Source: Candidatus Woykebacteria bacterium RBG_13_40_15 (GTDB lineage: Bacteria > Patescibacteria > Microgenomatia > Woykebacterales > RBG-16-39-9b). From it: DNA of 64,000 nucleotides. Of the stretch, positions 22,855 to 31,784 are shown in pieces. The position numbers and the translations under genes are program-made. Numbering within the stretch: the stretch's first letter is position 1; every line of letters begins with the position of its first letter. The notes beneath the pieces were generated by a model that made no database searches, was not told the origin of the DNA, and saw nothing but the letters and a program-made list of their open reading frames with translations. Where the stretch lies: the NCBI GenBank assembly GCA_001816655.1, contig MHCP01000015.1, positions 98,842 through 162,841 on the forward strand. The letters are read 5' to 3'.

Positions 22855-24810
22855 ATGAAAGCCAAAGAATTGAAAGAAAAATATTTGAAGTTTTTTGAAA
22901 GTAGGAGACACAAAGTAATTCCTTCAGCTTCACTTATTCCTTCAACAGAAGTTGAAATTACCGGCACTCAAAAAGTACTTTTTACTACAGCTGGTATGCA
23001 TCCTCTCATCCCGTATTTATTAGGTCAGGAACACGTAGCTGGAAAGCGATTATCCAATGTTCAAAAATGTTTTAGAACCGATGATATAGATGAAATTGGG
23101 GACGCTTGGCATCTAACTTTTTTTGAGATGCTTGGAAACTGGTCCCTTGGAGATCCTGCCTCACCTAACGGTATCGGGCAAGGTGGGTATTGGAAAAAAG
23201 AGGCAATTCCCTGGTCGATGGAATTTTTAACCAGAGAGTTGGGATTGGAGAAAGAAAAAATTTACGTAAGTGTTTTTGGCGGAGATCCGGAAATCCCTGG
23301 TGTGGGGGCTGATGAAGAAAGTGTTTCAATATGGAAAGACGTCGGAATACCAGAGGAGAGAATTCTCCGCCTGGGTAAGACAGATAATTGGTGGGGGCCG
23401 GTCGGGGAGACAGGACCTTGCGGACCGGATACGGAAATGTTTTACGATACAGGAAAACCGGCTCATGGTTCAGATTGTAAACCGGGTGATAATTGCGGTA
23501 AATATGCGGAAATTTGGAACGATGTTTTCATGGAATTTAATAAAACTGCGGATGGAAAATACGAACCCCTAAAACAAAAAAACGTGGATACTGGAATGGG
23601 GGTTGAGCGAACAACTGCAATTTTGCAGGGAAAAGATAATGTTTATGACACGGAACTCTTTTCACCAATTATAAACGAGATTAAAAATTTAGCTAAAGAT
23701 TGGGATGATCGATCAGGAAGAATTATTGCCGACCATTTGCGTGGATCTACATTCCTTATTAGTGACGGTGTAACTCCAAGTAACGTTGAGACTGGTTATA
23801 TTTTACGCCGTCTGATTCGACGTGCCATCCGTTATGGTAAACAACTAGGGATAAATCAGAAGTTTGCTTCTAGAATTGCCGAAGTAACTATTGATACAGA
23901 TAGAGATTCTTATCCGGAACTCGTTCAAAAAAAGGATATTATTAAAAAGGAACTTAGTTTGGAGGAAGACCGCTTTGAAACTGCGATAAGAGAAGGCTTG
24001 AAAAAATCGCACCGAATCTTCGATTTAAAAGTTCCGATTAGCAATGAAAAATATACAAAGATAATGCAAGCTGTTGGAAAGAGGGAAATGTTTAGAGAAA
24101 TGTACCGCGGTGAAGTAGAAAGCAAAGATAAGGATTTAAGTTCAGAATTCGGTGTTAAAATTTCCCAAGAAGAAATTAATAAGGCTACAATTTCCGGTAA
24201 AGAAGCCTTCGATTTATACCAAACACACGGATTTCCTATTGAAATGATTGTTGAATTAGCTCAGGCAAGAAATTTACTAGTTGATATAGAGGATTTCAGG
24301 AAAGAAGTTAAAAATCACCAAGAAGTTTCTCGTGCGGGGTCGGAGAAAAAATTTGCCGGTGGGCTTGCCGATCAATCAGAAATTACGACGAAGGGGCATA
24401 CAGCCACTCATTTGTTACATCAAGCATTGAGAACTGTTCTTGGCGAACATGTCGAACAGAGAGGAAGCAATATTACACCAGAGAGAATTCGTTTTGACTT
24501 TTCTCACGGGGAAAAATTGACAGATGAGGAAATTAAGAAAGTAGAAGAGCTCGTTAATCAAAAAATAAAAGAAGATCTTCCTGTCAAAAAAGAAATAATG
24601 AGTCCCGGAGAGGCCAAAAAAGCAGGAGCGATTGGTTTGTTTGAAGAAAAGTACAGCGATAAAGTTTCAGTTTACTCAGTAGGTAATTTTTCTAAAGAAA
24701 TCTGTGGTGGGCCGCATGTAGAATACACAGGCCAACTTGGAAAATTCAAAATAATAAAGGAAGAAGCTTTGGGTTCTGGACAGAGGCGTATCAGAGCTGT
24801 GTTAGAATAA
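22855..24810 (+). CDS. alaS: Alanyl-tRNA synthetase, short form
   Basis: The enzyme charges tRNA-Ala. At 651 residues it is about 200 shorter than the usual bacterial form. The class II catalytic core (about 1-240, with FFEMLGNWSLGD and the motif 3 GMGVERTTAILQG), the tRNA-recognition helices, and the editing (SAD) domain are all present; the editing-site zinc motif is complete as HTATH and CGGPH. The protein ends soon after (GSGQRRIRAVLE), so the coiled-coil and C-Ala domains that help bind the tRNA elbow are absent. The reading frame is intact, so this looks like a true short form. Confidence 0.95.
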   Translation: MKAKELKEKYLKFFESRRHKVIPSASLIPSTEVEITGTQKVLFTTAGMHPLIPYLLGQEHVAGKRLSNVQKCFRTDDIDEIGDAWHLTFFEMLGNWSLGDPASPNGIGQGGYWKKEAIPWSMEFLTRELGLEKEKIYVSVFGGDPEIPGVGADEESVSIWKDVGIPEERILRLGKTDNWWGPVGETGPCGPDTEMFYDTGKPAHGSDCKPGDNCGKYAEIWNDVFMEFNKTADGKYEPLKQKNVDTGMGVERTTAILQGKDNVYDTELFSPIINEIKNLAKDWDDRSGRIIADHLRGSTFLISDGVTPSNVETGYILRRLIRRAIRYGKQLGINQKFASRIAEVTIDTDRDSYPELVQKKDIIKKELSLEEDRFETAIREGLKKSHRIFDLKVPISNEKYTKIMQAVGKREMFREMYRGEVESKDKDLSSEFGVKISQEEINKATISGKEAFDLYQTHGFPIEMIVELAQARNLLVDIEDFRKEVKNHQEVSRAGSEKKFAGGLADQSEITTKGHTATHLLHQALRTVLGEHVEQRGSNITPERIRFDFSHGEKLTDEEIKKVEELVNQKIKEDLPVKKEIMSPGEAKKAGAIGLFEEKYSDKVSVYSVGNFSKEICGGPHVEYTGQLGKFKIIKEEALGSGQRRIRAVLE

Positions 24811-24837
24811 GATATAATAAAGAGGGTAAACCTGACC

Positions 24838-25803
24838 ATGCCTTTTAATATCCTGCAAAGAAAACCAAAGAATCAAAATTTTTTTGTTTTAGAGATAGGG
24901 TTGGAAAGAGTAACCTGCGCTATTTTTAACAAGGAAGATTCTCAACTCAAATTGGCAGGAGTAGGACGGAAGAAATTTTCCTCTCATGAAGACATCTTTA
25001 ACTCCAGCATTGAAGCTCTCGACGCTTTATCCGCAATTGTCCCGGACATTCCAGAAAAAGGGATTTTAGGTATCTCTGGAGGTTCTCTAGAAACGATAAC
25101 CACAATTGCTAGATACGAGCGGCCAAAGGCGACAAAACCCATTGATCACAAAGAAACAGAACAAGTCTTAAATCAAGTTATCGAAAATCTTGATAAAACA
25201 AACAAAAAAATATTTTTTTCCACAATCTCAGGTGCAAAAATTGATGGTGTCTCGGTAACAAACCCACTTGGCCTAAGGGGGCAAAAAGTAGAGCTATCGT
25301 GTTTTGTCGCTTTTCAATCCGAGGTGGAAGTTGAGCTTCTCAATAGGCTGGTTGGAGAAATCGAAATCGATGTTAAGAAAATGCTTCCAACAAGCTTTTC
25401 CGTTTGCAAAATTCTAGAGCAAAAAGAAGTAAAGAATGCACTCCTTTTTAGAGTAGGTTTGGCCAAAAGCGAAATTACTATTTTGGAGGAGGGGCACGTT
25501 TCAGATATATATCCTTTCGACTTAGGCATGAATAACCTTTCTTATATTCAATTTGCCTGGGAGGCAGCACTTAAAGATATCGAAAAAGAACATGCCCCGT
25601 CACTAATCTGGTTATTAGCTGATAACGATGAGGCCGAGTTGGAAAAGCTTAAAGAAGAGTTAAAGTCATACGATTGGCAATCAAAAATAAATATTCCAAT
25701 TAACCCAAAGGTAGAAATTGTATCAAGTGTGCATCACTTTTCAGTTTCGGACATAACTCTTTACGCTTTGGCGCAAGAAGGAACTACAAATGAAGATTCT
25801 TAG
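24838..25803 (+). CDS. PilM/FtsA-like actin-fold protein
   Basis: A 321-residue protein with the outline of PilM/FtsA-type actin-like ATPases: an opening strand FFVLEIGLERVTCAIF (phosphate-1-like), LGISGGSLETITTIARYERP as in the SHS2 region, and a later LLFRVGLAKSEITILEEGHV strand pair. Several consensus Asp residues of the ATP site are not obvious (LEIG in place of DIG), so nucleotide binding is uncertain. It overlaps the next gene by 14 bases, and that gene encodes a membrane protein, which would suit a cytoplasmic PilM-like partner. No pilin or pilus ATPase genes are nearby. Confidence 0.62.
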   Translation: MPFNILQRKPKNQNFFVLEIGLERVTCAIFNKEDSQLKLAGVGRKKFSSHEDIFNSSIEALDALSAIVPDIPEKGILGISGGSLETITTIARYERPKATKPIDHKETEQVLNQVIENLDKTNKKIFFSTISGAKIDGVSVTNPLGLRGQKVELSCFVAFQSEVEVELLNRLVGEIEIDVKKMLPTSFSVCKILEQKEVKNALLFRVGLAKSEITILEEGHVSDIYPFDLGMNNLSYIQFAWEAALKDIEKEHAPSLIWLLADNDEAELEKLKEELKSYDWQSKINIPINPKVEIVSSVHHFSVSDITLYALAQEGTTNEDS

Positions 25804-27298
25804 GTTTGAAGAGACGAACAATTTAATAGATTGCTTGGAAGCTATAAAAGCCGAGGAAGATACCGAAATTAAAATTTTCACAGCAGAAAGCGAGTTTCTC
25901 AAAAAAAATCTCAATAGAGAAATTATCCAACTAGTAGCCAAGAATTCGAAAAAAACTGTAAGTTTTGAAGAAACTGCCCCAAAGATAAGCGAGGCCCAAG
26001 CAGAAATTACAGAAAGAACTGAACAAGCAGAGGCTCCAAAAGAAAATTTGGGTTTTGTGGAAGGAAGGGATGTAGCTGCCCCAACCGCACAAGAAGAGCC
26101 TTTGGTGCCCGAATCTAAAAAAGGATTTAAGCTACCCTCCTTCAAGTTTCCAAAGGGGAAGAAGCTTTATATCATAGCAGGTACTTGCCTTGCAATTTTT
26201 TTGATTGCTGCCTTAACATTTGTGTTTTTACCAAGCGCAAACGTTATTATTTCTACAGAAGCTAATTTCAAAGAAAGCGAGCTAACCCTGACTGCTTCTA
26301 AATCTGCAAGTTCTCCCGATTCTGCTAAAGGTATAATCCCACTTAAAATATTAGATGTAAATGAAGAGGATAATATTGAAGAGAATTCTAGTGGGACAAA
26401 AACGACTGGAACCACCGCCAAGGGAAGAGTGAAAATTGTGAATCGTGATACAGCAAATGGGAAAACTTTCTTTCAAGGTACAGTTATCACAAGTTTGTCA
26501 AATCAATCTTTGGCATTCAGTTTAGATAGAACGGCGACGATTTCTGCTGCTCCCGCTGGTTGCGAGGCCGATTGTCCGCAAGTTGGAGTTGATGTTACAG
26601 CAAAAACTATTGGAGAACAAAGTAATTTAAGTTCAGGTACTGTTTTCAAGATAGGGGATGCGAATATTAACTTCGTTTTTGCCAAAAATGATACCAATTT
26701 TACCGGCGGTACTAGTAGGAAAATTACAGTCGTTTCCGCTAATGATCAGAAAAACGCCAAAGAGGATTTATTGAAAAAATTAGAAACAAAGGCCAAAGAA
26801 GATTTTCAGGAGAAAAACCCGGACTTTATAATTCCGGAAGGAGGATTAACGTTTAGTGTAATTAACGAGGTTTATAGCAAGGCTATTGGTGAAGAAGCGC
26901 AAAACTTTCGTTTAAGTATGCAGGTAAAATTTACTGCAAACGCCTTTTCAGAAGATACGTTGAAAGAATTGCTAATAGGTTCTATATCTTCAAATATACC
27001 TAGTGGCTACGGGGTAGATGAGAAAGATTCTAAAATAACTAGCGAAGTCTTGGAAAAAACCGGCGAAGATCTTAAGATCTTAGGGAAAATTAAAGCGAGC
27101 TTAATACCATCTCTAAATTCAAATGAAATAAAGGCAAAGATATCTGGTAAAAGTTTCTCCAGGGTGGATAGTTACCTACGATCCTTAAATAGCGTCTCAG
27201 GTTTTGAGATTAAGATATCCCCTTCTCTGTTCCGGTTTTTTGGTATACTACCAGTCGTAAAAGATAGAATTAAAATTGAAATAGCGCAAGGAAATTAA
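25790..27298 (+). CDS. Large single-pass membrane protein (baseplate J-like type)
   Basis: A 502-residue protein with a cytoplasmic part of about 120 residues, one membrane helix (about 125-147, LYIIAGTCLAIFLIAALTFVFLP) and a large beta-rich external region. The repeated stretch with TAKGRVKIVNRDTANGKTFFQGT and VDVTAKTIGEQSNLSSGTVF resembles proteins often labelled baseplate J-like in candidate-phyla genomes. A single pair of cysteines (CEADC) lies in the external part. It is bracketed by the PilM-like gene and mltG, suggesting an envelope role. Function is not known. Confidence 0.6.
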   Translation: MKILRFEETNNLIDCLEAIKAEEDTEIKIFTAESEFLKKNLNREIIQLVAKNSKKTVSFEETAPKISEAQAEITERTEQAEAPKENLGFVEGRDVAAPTAQEEPLVPESKKGFKLPSFKFPKGKKLYIIAGTCLAIFLIAALTFVFLPSANVIISTEANFKESELTLTASKSASSPDSAKGIIPLKILDVNEEDNIEENSSGTKTTGTTAKGRVKIVNRDTANGKTFFQGTVITSLSNQSLAFSLDRTATISAAPAGCEADCPQVGVDVTAKTIGEQSNLSSGTVFKIGDANINFVFAKNDTNFTGGTSRKITVVSANDQKNAKEDLLKKLETKAKEDFQEKNPDFIIPEGGLTFSVINEVYSKAIGEEAQNFRLSMQVKFTANAFSEDTLKELLIGSISSNIPSGYGVDEKDSKITSEVLEKTGEDLKILGKIKASLIPSLNSNEIKAKISGKSFSRVDSYLRSLNSVSGFEIKISPSLFRFFGILPVVKDRIKIEIAQGN

Positions 27299-27299
27299 G

Positions 27300-28301
27300 A
27301 TGCAATCAGCCTGGATCGAAAAACCGCAGTTTGGCAAAGCCTTCAAATTATTAATTAGTCTTTTTATAATTTCAGTAATTTCTGTCGGGAGTTTGACGAT
27401 TTGGGTTAACTGGTCGCTTTCAGCGCCAAGCAGCGATGGTAGCAAAAAGATATTTGTTATAAAAAGCGAGGAGTCTGTCAGTTCTTTCTCAAAAAGATTG
27501 GGAGAGGAAAATTTAATAAGGAACGCGTTTATGTTCAACCTATATTTAAAATTAAGTGGGTTGGACCGTAAAATTCAAGCCGGTAGTTTTTCCTTGCCAA
27601 AAAATTTAGCCGCTGAAGAACTAGCGAAAGAGTTAACTGAAGGCAGACTCGATAAATGGATAACCTTTGTTGAAGGTTTGAGAAAAGAACAGGTGGCAGA
27701 AATTTTATCCCAGAATTTTGATATCGACAAACAGAATTTTTTAGAAAGTGTTAAAGAAGGATATCTTTTCCCAGATACATACCTGATACCTATTAAAGCT
27801 AGCGAGAAGCAGATTATTTCTATTTTTGACAAAACATTTAGCGAAAAGGTCACGCCCGACATTATTTTAGAAGCCGAAAAAAAAGGTTTGAATAAAGACC
27901 AAATGATAAATTTGGCTTCTATTGTGGAAAGAGAAACAAGGAATCAACAGGAACGCCCGATAGTTGCGGGCATTTTGATAAAAAGATGGAAAGAGGGTAT
28001 GCTTCTTGCGGCAGACGCAACTGTGCAATACGCTTTAGGTTATAGTAGTGAAGAAAAAAATTGGTGGAGGAAGAATATAACTGCGCAGGACCTGGAATTT
28101 TCAAGCCCTTATAATACAAGATTGAATGTGGGTTTACCTCCGGGGCCGATTTGTAGCCCAAGTCTCGCATCAATAAAAGCGGTTGTAGAAGCCACAGAAA
28201 GCCCGTATTATTTCTATCTTCATAATAAAAATGGCAATATTTATTACTCAAAAACTTACGAGGAGCATCTGCAAAAAGTAAACCAATACTTAGGGGACTA
28301 G
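27300..28301 (+). CDS. mltG: Endolytic transglycosylase MltG (YceG-like)
   Basis: A 333-residue membrane-anchored murein enzyme that cuts nascent glycan strands. An N-terminal membrane helix (about 17-38) is followed by a LysM-like region (about 55-120) and the YceG catalytic domain. The catalytic Glu is E210 in ASIVERET, and the C-terminal family motif reads NTRLNVGLPPGPICSPSLAS, then ANxxxxYFYLHNKNGN. It starts one base after the previous stop. It shows that the cell makes peptidoglycan. Confidence 0.94.
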   Translation: MQSAWIEKPQFGKAFKLLISLFIISVISVGSLTIWVNWSLSAPSSDGSKKIFVIKSEESVSSFSKRLGEENLIRNAFMFNLYLKLSGLDRKIQAGSFSLPKNLAAEELAKELTEGRLDKWITFVEGLRKEQVAEILSQNFDIDKQNFLESVKEGYLFPDTYLIPIKASEKQIISIFDKTFSEKVTPDIILEAEKKGLNKDQMINLASIVERETRNQQERPIVAGILIKRWKEGMLLAADATVQYALGYSSEEKNWWRKNITAQDLEFSSPYNTRLNVGLPPGPICSPSLASIKAVVEATESPYYFYLHNKNGNIYYSKTYEEHLQKVNQYLGD

Positions 28302-28308
28302 TTACCTA

Positions 28309-28337
28309 TTGACAAAGCCTAAAGAAACAGTTATCTT
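28309..28337 (+). promoter_or_regulatory. rpoBC promoter
   Basis: TTGACA (28309-28314), 17 bases, TATCTT (28332-28337), immediately after mltG and about 85 bases before rpoB. Confidence 0.8.
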
Positions 28338-28361
28338 TAGTTAGTAATTGAATAAAGATTA

Positions 28362-28392
28362 CGAACGTACGTTGTACGCGCGTTATTTTTTT
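28362..28392 (+). terminator. Hairpin plus T-run in the rpoB leader
   Basis: CGTAC (28366-28370) pairs with GTACG (28374-28378) over loop GTT; flanking AACG and CGTT can extend the stem past a bulge. Seven T residues follow (28386-28392), then an A-run. It lies after the promoter and before rpoB, so it may attenuate RNA polymerase synthesis. Confidence 0.55.
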
Positions 28393-28424
28393 GTAAAAAA
28401 AGGGATTTATTTCAAAGTTATCAG

Positions 28425-31400
28425 ATGACTAATCGTAAAGTTTTTGGGACAATTGGAAAAGGATTTCCCTTAATAAATTTAATTCAACCACAAAAAGATT
28501 CTTATCAATGGCTTTTGGACGAGGGAATAAATCAACTACTTGAAGAAATTTCTCCAATTGAAGATTTCACTGGAAAAAATTTTGCTCTTTATTTCCTTGA
28601 TTACTCTCTTGGGGAGCCGAAATATTCTCCAAAGCTGGCTTTAGAAAAAGGAGTGACTTATGCCGCTCCGATAAAGGTTAAAAGCAGACTCCTAAACAAA
28701 CAGACAGGGGAAAGTCTGGAACAAGAAGTGTTTTTAGGTGACATTCCATTGATGACAGACTCTGGCACCTTTATTATTAACGGAGTCGAAAGAGTAATAG
28801 TAAACCAACTAACCCGAAGCCCCGGGATTTTTTATACCTCCGGGCTGGATCCTACTACTGGAAGGGACTTATTTAGAGCGGAGCTCCGAGCTATGCGAGG
28901 TAGTTGGTTGGAATTCGAAACTGCTAAAAATGATTTAATTTCGGTGCGTATTGACAGAAAAAGAAGAATTCCCGCGACCACATTTTTGAGGACGATTGGT
29001 TATGGGGTCACAGAAAAAATCAAAGAGACATTCGATGATGTTGACACCAATCCAGACCACAGATACATAGAAACTACACTTGTCAAGGACTCAACAGAGA
29101 CAGCCGAAGAGGCCTTTCTAGAAATTTACCGTAGAATGAGGCCTGGAGACCCTCCTATATTAGAAAACGCAAAATCATTTTTGGAAAATCTTTTCTTCAA
29201 TCGTCAGCGCTATTCTCTAAGCAAAGTTGGTCGTTATAAGTTGAACAAACGCCTTGGACTTTCGATACAGAACGATTCTGATCACTGGATACTTTCACCA
29301 GAGGATATTGTTGGCGCAATAAAAATTCTAATTAAATTAAATAATGGTGAAGGGGAAGCGGATGATATTGATCATCTTGGAAACCGGAGAGTTAGAGCGG
29401 TTGGAGAATTGATACAAAATACTTTACGGATCGGCCTTCTCCAAATGGAAAGAGTAGTCAAGGAAAGAATGAGTCTATCAGCAGATCTTACAGCGGTAAC
29501 CCCTACTACTTTGATTAATGCAAGGCCAATTGTGGCTCGTTTAAACGAATTTTTTGCTGGTAGTCAGCTGTCACAGTTTATGGATCAGATAAATTCCCTT
29601 TCAGAACTTGAGCACCTAAGGCGTTTATCAGTTTTGGGTCCGGGTGGTTTGACTAGAGAAAGAGCGAGCTTCTCTGTCCACGACATTAATAACTCACAAT
29701 TCGGTAGAGTGGATCCTATTAAATCTCCTGAAGGCCCAAGCATTGGTTTAATTACTCATTTAGCATTGATGACTAAAATTAACGAGTATGGCTTCTTAGA
29801 AACCCCCTACCGAAGAGTAAAAAAGGAAAATGGGAAAGTAAAACTAACTGACGAAATTGTTTGGCTCATGGCCGATGATGAAGAGGATTTCTATATTACT
29901 CACGCCAATCTTGAAGTTGATAAAAGTGGATTTATTTTGGATAAAAGAGTACCTTTCCGGCACAAAGGCGGTTTCACTAGTGGGCCAGCATCTCAGATCG
30001 ACTACGTTTGTACGACATCATGGCAAATGTTAGGGGCGAGCTCCTCTGTTATACCTTTTTTGGCTCATGACGACGCTAACAGAGCTCTTATGGGCGCCAA
30101 TATGCAGAATCAAGCGGTTCCTCTAGTTAAGCCGCAATCTCCAGTTGTTGGTACAGGTATGGAGGGAGTAGTCGCCGAAAATATTGGCAGAACAGTAAGA
30201 AGCCCAGTGGATGGTGTTGTAGTTTTTGCAGATGCAAACGAAATTATTTTAAAGGGGAAGGACAAGAAAGGGTATAAGTTTCCTCTTACTAAATTTGAAA
30301 AATCAAATCAAAATACATGCTATTCCCAAAGGCCCCTAGTTTTAGAGGGTCAAAAGGTTAAGCAGGGCGATTTGTTAGTGGATGGGCCAGTTACAGAAAA
30401 TGGCGAGTTATCTCTTGGCCAGAATCTATTAATTGCATATATGAGCTGGGAGGGTTATGGGTATGAGGATGCAATAATAATTTCCGATAGATTGGTTCGT
30501 GACGACACTTTAACTTCGATTCATATTGAGGAATATGAGAGCTCAGTTAATGAAACAAAATTAGGACCCGAAGAAACTACTAGAGATATTCCTAATGTTG
30601 GAGAGGAAGCGTTAGCAAATTTGGAGGAGCAAGGAATTGTTTATGTAGGAGCAGAGGTAGGACCGAATGATATTTTGGTGGGTAAGATTACCCCTAAAGG
30701 TGAAACTGAGTTGACGGCAGAAGAAAGACTGCTACGGGCAATTTTTGGTGAGAAAGCCCGAGAAGTAAGAGATACTTCTTTGCGTATGCCAAACGGCGAG
30801 CGGGGAACTGTCGTCGGTGTACAAATTCTTTCTAAAGAAGCTGGCGATGAATTGGAGCCAGGAGTAATACGCTTGATAAAAGTGAAAGTTGCTCAAACAA
30901 GGAAAATTACAGTAGGAGATAAATTAGCGGGCCGTCACGGTAATAAAGGAGTTATTTCACGAGTAGTGCCGGTTGAAGATATGCCATATCTTGAGGATGG
31001 TACTCCGATTGATATTATTATTTCCCCCCTTTCAGTTATCTCAAGAATGAATCTTGGACAACTTTTGGAAACCCATTTAGGGTGGGCGGCTTCTAAACTC
31101 GGACACAAAGTAGCTATACCCCCATTTGGGGGTTTTACTGAGGGTGAATTGGAAGAAGAGTTGGAAAAAGCAGGCCTTCCAATAAGCGGAAAAACAACCC
31201 TGTTCGACGGAAAGAGCGGCGAGGCTTTCGAGAATCCCATTACTGTAGGTATAGCTTATATTATGAAATTAGTGCACATGGTTGATGAGAAAGTTCATGC
31301 AAGAAGCACAGGCCCCTATTCATTAGTTACTCAACAGCCATTAGGCGGTAAGGCTCAGATGGGAGGGCAACGGCTAGGCGAGATGGAGGTTTGGGCGCTC

Positions 31401-31784
31401 GAGGCATATGGAGCCGCCCATAGTCTTCAGGAAATGTTAACAATAAAAAGCGATGATGTAGTTGGAAGAGCAAAAGCCTTTGAGGCAATAGTTAAGGGTA
31501 CAGATATTCCTGAAGCTACAGTTCCTGAATCATTCAAAGTTCTTGTGAAAGAATTAAACGGACTTGGGTTAAAGATAGAACTCCTTTGGGCTAAAGTCGA
31601 AGAAGAGAAAAAACCCAGTGAGGCAGAGGCTGAAGTTGAAGAAAAAATAGAAGAAGAAGCAAAAGAACTAGCTAGTGTTTCTGGCGAAGAAGAAGTTGTA
31701 AAGGAAAATGAAGTCGAGGAAGTGCTATCTTTAGAGCAAGTTCCTGGGGCAGAAACTTTTAGCAGAGAGGAGAAACCATCATAG
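28425..31784 (+). CDS. rpoB: RNA polymerase beta subunit
   Basis: A 1119-residue beta subunit. Key segments: the rifampicin pocket near 383-410 (SQLSQFMDQINSLSELEHLR, then RRLSVLGPGG), in which the residues equivalent to E. coli D516, H526 and S531 are all kept; GRHGNKGV near 836; and GGQRLGEMEVWALEAYGA near 980. An acidic low-complexity tail of about 60 residues follows the conserved end (from about 1058). rpoC starts on the base after its stop codon. rplJL do not precede it; mltG does. Confidence 0.98.
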   Translation: MTNRKVFGTIGKGFPLINLIQPQKDSYQWLLDEGINQLLEEISPIEDFTGKNFALYFLDYSLGEPKYSPKLALEKGVTYAAPIKVKSRLLNKQTGESLEQEVFLGDIPLMTDSGTFIINGVERVIVNQLTRSPGIFYTSGLDPTTGRDLFRAELRAMRGSWLEFETAKNDLISVRIDRKRRIPATTFLRTIGYGVTEKIKETFDDVDTNPDHRYIETTLVKDSTETAEEAFLEIYRRMRPGDPPILENAKSFLENLFFNRQRYSLSKVGRYKLNKRLGLSIQNDSDHWILSPEDIVGAIKILIKLNNGEGEADDIDHLGNRRVRAVGELIQNTLRIGLLQMERVVKERMSLSADLTAVTPTTLINARPIVARLNEFFAGSQLSQFMDQINSLSELEHLRRLSVLGPGGLTRERASFSVHDINNSQFGRVDPIKSPEGPSIGLITHLALMTKINEYGFLETPYRRVKKENGKVKLTDEIVWLMADDEEDFYITHANLEVDKSGFILDKRVPFRHKGGFTSGPASQIDYVCTTSWQMLGASSSVIPFLAHDDANRALMGANMQNQAVPLVKPQSPVVGTGMEGVVAENIGRTVRSPVDGVVVFADANEIILKGKDKKGYKFPLTKFEKSNQNTCYSQRPLVLEGQKVKQGDLLVDGPVTENGELSLGQNLLIAYMSWEGYGYEDAIIISDRLVRDDTLTSIHIEEYESSVNETKLGPEETTRDIPNVGEEALANLEEQGIVYVGAEVGPNDILVGKITPKGETELTAEERLLRAIFGEKAREVRDTSLRMPNGERGTVVGVQILSKEAGDELEPGVIRLIKVKVAQTRKITVGDKLAGRHGNKGVISRVVPVEDMPYLEDGTPIDIIISPLSVISRMNLGQLLETHLGWAASKLGHKVAIPPFGGFTEGELEEELEKAGLPISGKTTLFDGKSGEAFENPITVGIAYIMKLVHMVDEKVHARSTGPYSLVTQQPLGGKAQMGGQRLGEMEVWALEAYGAAHSLQEMLTIKSDDVVGRAKAFEAIVKGTDIPEATVPESFKVLVKELNGLGLKIELLWAKVEEEKKPSEAEAEVEEKIEEEAKELASVSGEEEVVKENEVEEVLSLEQVPGAETFSREEKPS

